Below are positions 1-5,859 of a DNA stretch of 7,070 nucleotides, piece by piece (the stretch's first letter is position 1; each line of letters opens with the position of its first letter). The DNA lies in assembly GCA_018816205.1 (NCBI GenBank), contig JAHIWJ010000221.1, positions 1 through 7,070 on the forward strand. The letters are read 5' to 3'. The notes under the pieces are model-generated. The model had not been told where the DNA came from and did no database searches. It saw nothing but the letters and a program-made list of their open reading frames with translations. Origin of the DNA: Nanobdellota archaeon (GTDB lineage: Archaea; Nanobdellota; Nanobdellia; Pacearchaeales; GW2011-AR1). The position numbers were made by a program, and so were the translations under genes.

Positions 1-11
1 AACTTAAAAAG
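1..11 (+). promoter_or_regulatory. Candidate archaeal BRE/TATA promoter of the antiporter operon
   Basis: The window opens with AACTTAAAAAG, an A/T-rich TATA-like box centred about 30 bases before the ATG at 37. Archaeal transcription usually starts about 25 bases after the TATA centre, which would give a leader of only a few bases. The same geometry recurs before two other genes here. The upstream side of the box is cut by the window edge. Confidence 0.45.
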
Positions 12-36
12 ACCCATTGCCTTACAATCAAAGAGG

Positions 37-1209
37 ATGATAAACATATTTTTGTTTTTAGCCGGAGCATTTATAGCAATATTTCTATTAGGAAGATTAA
101 TTGAAAAAGCAAAAGTCCCCTGGATATTTGCCGCCCTCCTCATAGGCACGCTGTTTTCGATTAACAATCCGTTCCAAGACATAACAAACTCTGAAACATT
201 TACTTTCCTCGCTACTTTAGGCATGTACTTCCTTCTTTTTATGATTGGATTCGAGATGAATGTAAAAGAACTCCGAAAAAGAACAGGGTTCATCGTCAAA
301 GCAACATTTTTCATAATCCTGATTGAAACATTGTTCGGCACGCTATTAATCCACTACGTCTTCAATTACCCCTGGATAATCTCCATAATAGTCTCCATGT
401 CTTTTGCCACCGTCGGAGAAGCAATCCTAATTCCGATACTTGATGAATTCAAGATTATCAACACAAAACTCGGGCAATTAATCATCGGGGTCGGCACATT
501 TGACGATATAATAGAAATTATTCTTTTAATTTCCGTTGGTTTTCTCTTAGGATCTCAAGTTGGAAACAGCCTGCAATATTCGCATATTGGCATCATTATT
601 GTCTCACTTTTCCTGATATTCGCACTAACATTCGGATTTACCTACCTAAAAAAGAGAGGAAAACGATTCTCATTCCACAGTGTTGAATCCATCTTCCTAG
701 TAGTGCTGGCAGTATTGTTCTTATTTTTAGGCATCGGCAACTTCGCTGAAGCAGCGCCTCTAGCAGCGTTATTGGCCGGAATCGCGGTGAGAACATTCAT
801 CCCTCCTGAAAGACTCGAACTTATAGAAAGAGAAATCAAAGCCGTTTCCTACGGCTTCTTCGCGCCACTTTTCTTTTTATGGGTTGGACTCTCATTAGAT
901 ATGAAATACCTCGTAACCTTCCCTCTTCTTGTCCTGCTGGTAATCGCTGTCTCAAGCGGAGCAAAATTGCTCGGGAGCTACATAATCTCACGCAAAGAAC
1001 TCGGAGCCAGACAATCCGTCCTAATGGGCATCGGCCTCTCGGCAAGATTCAGCACAAGTCTCGTCATAATAAAACTACTATTCGACAAGGGTACTGTCGG
1101 AAACGACATTTACTCTGTCATCATAGCATCGAGCATTGTTTTGAATTTCGTAATTCCCCCATTGTTCTCCAGTCTGATTAATAAATGGAAGATAAATAAC
1201 ACAAAGTGA
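37..1209 (+). CDS. CPA2-family cation:proton antiporter (Na+/H+ exchanger)
   Basis: A 390-residue integral membrane protein, almost entirely hydrophobic with roughly a dozen membrane segments, matching the Na+/H+ exchanger (CPA2) fold. Visible signatures are the discontinuous-helix region SFATVGEAILIP (about 122-133), the adjacent acidic pair GVGTFDDIIE with D156-D157, a lysine in SGAKLLGS (K310), and GLSARFSTSLVI (about 333-344) where many relatives have an RGE-type motif. In characterised CPA2 antiporters such as NapA the DD pair and a helix-10 lysine go with electrogenic exchange, so electrogenic Na+/H+ exchange is inferred. There is no C-terminal RCK/TrkA-N domain, unlike KefB/KefC, so no sign of nucleotide gating. 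ATG 37 follows a TATA-like box by about 30 bases. The stop overlaps the start of the next gene, implying a shared mRNA. The ion specificity cannot be settled from sequence alone. Confidence 0.9.
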   Translation: MINIFLFLAGAFIAIFLLGRLIEKAKVPWIFAALLIGTLFSINNPFQDITNSETFTFLATLGMYFLLFMIGFEMNVKELRKRTGFIVKATFFIILIETLFGTLLIHYVFNYPWIISIIVSMSFATVGEAILIPILDEFKIINTKLGQLIIGVGTFDDIIEIILLISVGFLLGSQVGNSLQYSHIGIIIVSLFLIFALTFGFTYLKKRGKRFSFHSVESIFLVVLAVLFLFLGIGNFAEAAPLAALLAGIAVRTFIPPERLELIEREIKAVSYGFFAPLFFLWVGLSLDMKYLVTFPLLVLLVIAVSSGAKLLGSYIISRKELGARQSVLMGIGLSARFSTSLVIIKLLFDKGTVGNDIYSVIIASSIVLNFVIPPLFSSLINKWKINNTK

Positions 1210-2249
1210 TAATCCAAAATTTACTGCTCTTCATCCTCGGGTTGATTTTGCTAATCAAAGGAGCAGACTATTTCATAAAATCCTCCGCAACAATCGCTAA
1301 AAAACTTGGCGTTTCCGAGTTTATCATCGGTCTCACGTTAGTTGCCTTTGGAACATCAGTGCCTGAACTAGCCTCTTCAATCGCTGCATCCATAAACAAA
1401 GACCCTGGATTGATTCTCGGAAACATCGTCGGTTCAAACATCGCAAACATTGGATTGATTTTAGGAATATCTGCAATCATTTCATGCAAGAAAATTAAAA
1501 AAGTAGTCCTAAAAAGGGAAGGATACCTAACAATCTTCTCAGCACTCTTGCTTTTTATCTTATTGATTAACAAAACAATCTCTAGAGTAGAATCAGGAAT
1601 TTTATTGGCGCTGTACGTTATATATCTTCTATTCCTGTTCCGAGACAAAGAGGAATCAAAGACTAAATCCGAATTTAAAGATTTTATAGAGTATTTCTTC
1701 AAATTCAAATACCTGACAACAATCAAAAGTAAGATTTTAAGAAAGAATGAGTTAAAAACCACAGAGGCAAAGGAAGTAAAAACCCTATTCACCGAAGGAA
1801 TAGTAAAAGACCTGTTAATTCTTCTAATATCCGGAGCCACAATTACCTACGGCGCTAAACTCCTTGTTGAAAAAGCAATGTTCTTTTCTGAAGTTCTTAA
1901 CATCCCAAGTACCATAATCGGAGTCTTATTTGTCGCGATTGGAACCTCAATTCCGGAGCTCGGAGTCACAATAGTAGCAGCAAGAAAAGGATATAGCAAC
2001 CTGGCCATTGGAAATATCGTCGGTTCGAACATCGCAAACACTTTTATGATACTGGGCATCGCCGGTTTAATCTCCCCACTAAGCGCAACAAACGAGCTGA
2101 TATACTACTTTGTACCATTTATGATATTCATCAGCATCCTACTTGTCGTGTTCATGCGGACAAAATGGGAAATCAGCAGAACCGAAGGCATCATTTTATT
2201 AAGCCTTTACATATTATTTGTTATATCTCTATTTTTCAAAATGTTTTAA
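1206..2249 (+). CDS. CaCA-family Ca2+/Na+ or Ca2+/H+ antiporter (YrbG/NCX_Mj-like)
   Basis: A 347-residue membrane antiporter with the two inverted alpha repeats of the calcium/cation antiporter superfamily. Repeat 1 has GLTLVAFGTSVPEL (42-55, E54) and GNIVGSNIANIGLILG (72-87); repeat 2 has GVLFVAIGTSIPEL (239-252, E251) and GNIVGSNIANTFMILG (269-284). The two glutamates correspond to the ion-binding E54 and E213 of NCX_Mj. N81 matches its N81, while N278 sits 27 residues after the second glutamate, where NCX_Mj has D240. A charged cytoplasmic loop (about 146-198) joins the two halves. The gene starts with GTG, and GTGA overlaps the upstream stop by 4 bases, indicating translational coupling with the CPA2 antiporter. 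No good Shine-Dalgarno is visible. This start places the N-terminal helix directly before the first repeat, as is usual in the family. Likely role: Ca2+ extrusion driven by Na+ or H+. Confidence 0.92.
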   Translation: MIIQNLLLFILGLILLIKGADYFIKSSATIAKKLGVSEFIIGLTLVAFGTSVPELASSIAASINKDPGLILGNIVGSNIANIGLILGISAIISCKKIKKVVLKREGYLTIFSALLLFILLINKTISRVESGILLALYVIYLLFLFRDKEESKTKSEFKDFIEYFFKFKYLTTIKSKILRKNELKTTEAKEVKTLFTEGIVKDLLILLISGATITYGAKLLVEKAMFFSEVLNIPSTIIGVLFVAIGTSIPELGVTIVAARKGYSNLAIGNIVGSNIANTFMILGIAGLISPLSATNELIYYFVPFMIFISILLVVFMRTKWEISRTEGIILLSLYILFVISLFFKMF

Positions 2250-2260
2250 AGATTTATAAC
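2248..2260 (+). promoter_or_regulatory. BRE/TATA promoter of the P-type ATPase, near-leaderless
   Basis: AAAGATTTATAAC is a good archaeal BRE plus TATA match. Its TTTATA core (2253-2258) is centred about 28 bases before the ATG at 2284, so transcription should start at or within a few bases of that codon. It abuts the stop codon of the preceding antiporter gene, so the ATPase has its own promoter even though the genes are packed closely. Confidence 0.6.
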
Positions 2261-2283
2261 ATCCAAAGCATATAACAAGAAAA

Positions 2284-4884
2284 ATGGAAAACGGTCTAAC
2301 AACAAACGAAGTAAAAAAACTTATGGGGAGATATGGCAAGAATGAAATCCAGAGAACTAAAAAGGCACAGCCGCTGAAAATATTTCTCGCCCAATTCACA
2401 TCCCCGCTCATAATAATCCTGATTATCGCAGCAATAGTCTCTTACGCTCTAGGCCGCTTCTCGGGCGGAGAATCAACAAGCGCAGACTCAATCCTAATCT
2501 TATTAATTGTAATCCTCTCTGGCCTATTCGGCTTCTTCCAAGACTACAAAGCTGAAAAGACAATAGAATCGCTGCAAAAGATGACAGTGCCAAAAGCAGA
2601 TGTTATCAGAAACGGCCAAGAAATGAGGATAAGTTCGACAGAACTCGTTCCGGGAGACTTAGTAATCCTCGGAGAGGGCGGTGTGATTCCCGCCGACGCA
2701 AAATTAATTGAATCGTTCTCAATGCAGGTCGACGAATCTATCCTTACAGGAGAATCAAAAGCTGTCTCAAAAAAATCTTCAGACGAAGTTTATATGAACA
2801 CCTACGTTATAAACGGTCACGGCAAAGCGCTGGTTACAAAAACAGGCATGAATGCCAAAGTCGGCGAAATCGCTTCAAAACTCCAAGAAATAAAAGAAGA
2901 AAAAACCCTGTTCCAAAAGGAAATCTCCAGCTTAAGCAGAAAGATACTCTGGGGAATCTTAGCAATAATTGTAGTTGTTGGAATAGTAGGCTACTTCAGA
3001 TATGGCCTATACCTTTCGCTGTTCACCTCAATATCCCTTGCGGTCGCAGCAATCCCTGAAGGCCTTCCTGCAGTAATCGTCCTGACTTTAGTCGCCGGCT
3101 CTAAAGTGATGTGGAAAAAGAACGCGCTGATACGAAAACTTTCAGTCACAGAATCAATAGGCTCCATAGACATAATCTGCACTGACAAAACCGGCACACT
3201 CACAAAAAACGAAATGTCCGTCACAAAATTGTTCATCAGCGGCAAAACTTTTGAAGCAGACAATTTAACGCTCGGCCCTAATCGGGGTGGGTGGTCGGGG
3301 CGCTGGACGGTGGGAGACAAGCGCACCAATATGACCGAGCGTTCTAAACTAAACAAAAACGAGGTAAACAAACTAGTGCTCTACGGGGCATTATGCAACA
3401 ACGCAACATCTACCCTAAATGACAAAGGCAAAAAAGAACATCTCGGCGATCAAACCGAAGTGGCACTGATTAAACTTGCAGAAGACCTTGGACTTGCAAA
3501 AGAAATTTTAAGCGAATACAAAAAGCTAAGCGAAATACCATTCAGCTCCAAAAGAAAAATGATGAGTGTTGTATGCGAATACAAAAATTCCAAAGCTATG
3601 TATTCCAAAGGCGCTCCGGAAATCCTTCTTGAAAAATGCTCAAAAATTTACCACAACGGAAGAACAATAAACCTCACAACCGCAACCAAAAAAAAGATAC
3701 TCGAAAAAAACAAAGAATTCGCCTCCCAGTCACTAAGAGTTTTAGGATTTGCCTTCAAAGAAGTCAAAGATATCAAAGCCAAAGAAGAAAAATTAATCTG
3801 GCTCGGACTGCAGGCGATGAAAGACCCGCCCAGAAAAGAAGTGAAACATGCAATAAAATCCTGTGAAAACGCAGGCATCCGGGTGATAATGATGACCGGA
3901 GACAACATGATAACGGCAAAGGCAATTGCCAACGAAATCGAATTAAAAACCGGCGGCGCCCTTAACGGCGACGAACTCGACAAAATCAGCAACAAAGAGC
4001 TAGAAGAAAAATTAGATTCAGGCTTCAACATTTTCGCGAGAGTCTCGCCCTTCCACAAATTGAGAATTCTTGAAATATTAAAACAGAAATACCGAGTCGC
4101 CATGACTGGCGACGGAGTAAACGACGCGCTCGCCCTAAAAAGAGCAGACGTCGGCATCTCGATGGAACTAAGAGGTACTGACGTCGCCAAACAAGCCAGC
4201 GACATAGTTTTACTCGACGACAACTTCGCATCAATTCCCCTTGCTGTAAAAGAGGGCAGACGAATCTTCGACAACATCCAAAAATTCATAAATTACCTTT
4301 TTGTAAGCAATCTTGCAGAAGTCGCAGTTTTATTTATCGCAACTCTTTTCTTAACCCTAAAAGAACCAATCCTGCTGCCAATACAACTCCTTTGGGTAAA
4401 TCTACTTACAGACGGCCTTCCCGCCCTAGCCCTCGGAGTCGACCCTGAAAAACCAGGTATCATGTCAAGGCCCCCAAGAAAAAAACACCAGGGCATAATC
4501 GACAAAAAGATGGGCTGGCTCATTGGCCTGATCGGAGCACAAAAAACAATAATCCTCTTTGCAACATTCTTCCTAATTCTCCCTGTTGGATTAGACAAAG
4601 CACGAACTACCCTCTTCACAGGTTTCATCCTCTACGAATTCGTAAGAATCGCCAGCATCCGCCACCAGGACAAGCTTTCCTGGCTTTCGAACAAATGGCT
4701 CGTCGCAGCCCTCCTGTTCTCAATCGCACTCCAAGTAGCCATAATTTACAGCCCGCTAAATACGTTCTTCCACATCGTCCCGCTAGGCTTCTACTCCTGG
4801 AGTATCCTCATCAGCGGCGTCATCATCGGATATATTATCACAATAATAATAACAAACATCGTTCAGAAAAGAGTTAAGGATTGA
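2284..4884 (+). CDS. P-type (P2) Ca2+-transporting ATPase, SERCA/PMCA-like
   Basis: An 866-residue P2-type cation pump. In order: a short N-terminal domain (GLTTNEVKKLMGRYGKNE), TM1-TM2, actuator TGES (155-158), TM4 PEGLP (258-262, E259), phosphorylation motif DKTGTLT with D301, nucleotide-domain F420 and KGAPE (K442), TGD (538-540), hinge TGDGVND (608-614), and six C-terminal helices. Ca2+-site residues known from SERCA are present: E259 (E309), N676/E679 (N768/E771) and N706/T709/D710 (N796/T799/D800). E785 in the FILYEFVRI helix is a plausible E908 counterpart, so two Ca2+ sites are possible. The N-terminus is about 30 residues shorter than in many bacterial relatives; an in-frame TAA at 2257-2259 and the TATA position both support ATG 2284. 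Residues 328-354 are translated from an atypical GC-rich block and replace the usual GxGYxPxG stretch. Ca2+ specificity is inferred, not proven. Confidence 0.93.
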   Translation: MENGLTTNEVKKLMGRYGKNEIQRTKKAQPLKIFLAQFTSPLIIILIIAAIVSYALGRFSGGESTSADSILILLIVILSGLFGFFQDYKAEKTIESLQKMTVPKADVIRNGQEMRISSTELVPGDLVILGEGGVIPADAKLIESFSMQVDESILTGESKAVSKKSSDEVYMNTYVINGHGKALVTKTGMNAKVGEIASKLQEIKEEKTLFQKEISSLSRKILWGILAIIVVVGIVGYFRYGLYLSLFTSISLAVAAIPEGLPAVIVLTLVAGSKVMWKKNALIRKLSVTESIGSIDIICTDKTGTLTKNEMSVTKLFISGKTFEADNLTLGPNRGGWSGRWTVGDKRTNMTERSKLNKNEVNKLVLYGALCNNATSTLNDKGKKEHLGDQTEVALIKLAEDLGLAKEILSEYKKLSEIPFSSKRKMMSVVCEYKNSKAMYSKGAPEILLEKCSKIYHNGRTINLTTATKKKILEKNKEFASQSLRVLGFAFKEVKDIKAKEEKLIWLGLQAMKDPPRKEVKHAIKSCENAGIRVIMMTGDNMITAKAIANEIELKTGGALNGDELDKISNKELEEKLDSGFNIFARVSPFHKLRILEILKQKYRVAMTGDGVNDALALKRADVGISMELRGTDVAKQASDIVLLDDNFASIPLAVKEGRRIFDNIQKFINYLFVSNLAEVAVLFIATLFLTLKEPILLPIQLLWVNLLTDGLPALALGVDPEKPGIMSRPPRKKHQGIIDKKMGWLIGLIGAQKTIILFATFFLILPVGLDKARTTLFTGFILYEFVRIASIRHQDKLSWLSNKWLVAALLFSIALQVAIIYSPLNTFFHIVPLGFYSWSILISGVIIGYIITIIITNIVQKRVKD
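3267..3343 (+). repeat. GC-rich in-frame palindromic island inside the ATPase gene
   Basis: About 65% G+C (50 of 77 by my count) within a clearly AT-rich gene. The ends form an imperfect inverted repeat: AACGCTCGGCC at 3267-3277 and GACCGAGCGTT at 3333-3343, 10 of 11 pairing. Inside, 3297-3304 (GGGGCGCT) pairs with 3320-3327 (AGCGCACC) with one mismatch, giving nested hairpins. The translation (about residues 328-354) is rich in G, W and R and uses CGG, CGC and CGT for arginine where the gene mostly uses AGA. It lies between the phosphorylation motif and the nucleotide-binding domain, a loop that tolerates length change. I infer an in-frame inserted or structured element, comparable in concept to Rickettsia palindromic elements; a fast-evolving loop is the alternative. 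Confidence 0.45.
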
Positions 4885-4887
4885 TTC

Positions 4888-5631
4888 TTATATCTCAACC
4901 TTCGAAAACAAATAACTTCCCAGCATAAAAACAATCGCACAAAGCGCCACAATAACCCCGGCATCCAAAGCAAAACCCAAATGCGAAACCCCCGTCAAAG
5001 CACCCCTCAAACCATCAACCCCATAAGTCAACGGATTAAACCTTGTTATTATTTCTAAGATGCTAGGAATATTGTCCAACGGGAAAAGCGCCCCAGACAA
5101 AAAGAAAATTGGCATAATAATGAAGTTCATTATCAAAGGAAAAGCCTGCATGTCTTCAAGTTTAGAAGCAATAGCAATTCCGAAAGAAGTAAACAAAAAC
5201 GCAATCGCAAACATAAATAACAACGCCGGAATAATCAAAGCCCAAGTTGGCCTAAAACCAATAAGCACCGTGATCAATAAAACAATAATTCCCTGAGCCA
5301 TCGCGACCGTCGCCCCGCCCAGCGTTCTCCCAAGCATAATCTTCTCTCGTGAAACCGGCGCAACTAAAGTCTCCTTCAAAAACCCAAACTGCTTGTCCCA
5401 AATAACCTCAATCCCTGAAAACATCGCACTAAACAAAACAGTCATCGCAACAATCCCTGGTGACAAGAAAGAAATAAAATCTCCCTGTCCTGCCGCCTGA
5501 AAAATCGGGCCCAGCCCAAATCCCAAAGCCAGCAGGAACAAAACCGGCTGTCCAAGCATTCCAATCATTCTCGCCCTCGACCTCCAATATCTCTTAATCT
5601 GCCTCAGCCACATTACATGCACTGCGCCCAT
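4888..5631 (-). CDS. ABC-2 type transporter permease (DrrB-like)
   Basis: A 247-residue membrane subunit of an ABC-2 exporter with six hydrophobic segments. It has the family's short basic N-terminus (MWLRQIKRYWRSRARMIG), the cytoplasmic WDKQFGFLKETLVAPVSRE motif thought to contact the ATPase, and the C-terminal stretch FFLSGALFPLDNIP followed by FNPLTYGVDGLRG. The substrate is unknown; the family moves drugs, lipids or glycans outward. The reading frame is open from a TTG at 5655, but a perfect Shine-Dalgarno (GGAGGTGA) sits 5 bases before the ATG at 5631, so I chose that start and removed eight residues. It pairs with the ATPase gene upstream on the same strand but is separated from it by about 228 bases of unusual DNA. 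Its 3' end faces the Ca2+ ATPase gene with 3 bases between the stop codons. Confidence 0.9.
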   Translation of the reverse strand: MGAVHVMWLRQIKRYWRSRARMIGMLGQPVLFLLALGFGLGPIFQAAGQGDFISFLSPGIVAMTVLFSAMFSGIEVIWDKQFGFLKETLVAPVSREKIMLGRTLGGATVAMAQGIIVLLITVLIGFRPTWALIIPALLFMFAIAFLFTSFGIAIASKLEDMQAFPLIMNFIIMPIFFLSGALFPLDNIPSILEIITRFNPLTYGVDGLRGALTGVSHLGFALDAGVIVALCAIVFMLGSYLFSKVEI

Positions 5632-5636
5632 TTTAT

Positions 5637-5644
5637 TCACCTCC
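5637..5644 (-). promoter_or_regulatory. Shine-Dalgarno of the permease, decides its start
   Basis: On the minus strand GGAGGTGA is followed by 5 bases (ATAAA) and then ATG. It is complementary to the conserved archaeal 16S 3' tail (ATCACCTCC). It is strong, whereas the other mapped starts are near-leaderless without such a site. Its G-rich 5' side belongs to the 8-bp direct repeat that flanks the inserted DNA. Confidence 0.8.
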
Positions 5645-5650
5645 CCCACG
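5643..5650. repeat. Left copy of 8-bp direct repeat (candidate target-site duplication)
   Basis: CCCCCACG on the plus strand, identical to 5869-5876. The two copies bracket the GC-rich gap between the ABC genes; similarity continues weakly on both sides. This copy forms the upstream part of the permease ribosome binding region. Confidence 0.5.
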
Positions 5651-5716
5651 GCCAATCAAAGAACTACAGCCCGTTCTAAAGCCGTCCTGCCCCGTCCAAT
5701 AGTCTGTAATCCCAAA

Positions 5717-5741
5717 TCGGTTCGGGGAGGTTGGTGTGATA
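5717..5741. repeat. 25-bp direct repeat, copy 1
   Basis: On the plus strand it begins TCGGTTCGGGGAGG. It matches copy 2 (5797-5821) at 21 of 25 positions; three of the four differences are transitions. Starts are exactly 80 bp apart, not a multiple of three, so the repetition is at DNA or RNA level. Its minus-strand transcript contains ACCTCCCC (5724-5731), complementary to the permease Shine-Dalgarno region. Confidence 0.75.
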
Positions 5742-5762
5742 TCTCTTAGCAAACATGTTTCA

Positions 5763-5777
5763 GGGTGGGCGGGTGGG
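5763..5777 (+). other. Canonical G-quadruplex motif
   Basis: GGGTGGGCGGGTGGG: four runs of three G joined by single-base loops, the pattern of very stable parallel quadruplexes. It is on the plus strand, which is the template strand for the ABC genes, so in their mRNA the segment is C-rich. It lies between the two 25-bp repeats. Confidence 0.75.
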
Positions 5778-5796
5778 CACCAGCAACAGAAGCCAC

Positions 5797-5821
5797 TCGG
5801 TCCGGGGAGGTCGGTATCATA
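5797..5821. repeat. 25-bp direct repeat, copy 2
   Basis: On the plus strand it begins TCGGTCCGGGGAGG. See copy 1 for the match. It keeps the same GGGGAGGT core (5804-5811), so the minus-strand transcript again shows ACCTCCCC, complementary to the permease ribosome binding site. Conservation of this core while neighbouring bases differ is notable, though two copies are few. Confidence 0.75.
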
Positions 5822-5859
5822 ATTTCCTTCTGTTACAACAACATTAAATTCCAACCTCA

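Noticed and set aside
879..1181. Plus-strand 100-residue open frame inside the CPA2 antiporter gene
   Set aside because: Fully overlapped by a clear antiporter frame with conserved motifs; basic, low-complexity composition typical of an out-of-frame reading.
3648..4289. Long antisense open frame (213 residues) opposite the P-type ATPase
   Set aside because: It is serine- and leucine-rich as expected from the complement of a conserved gene, and has no recognisable domain or promoter.
4888..5655. Permease start at the TTG at 5655
   Set aside because: It would place the perfect Shine-Dalgarno inside the coding region and add an unusual MAVGEVNK leader. ATG 5631 has ideal spacing.
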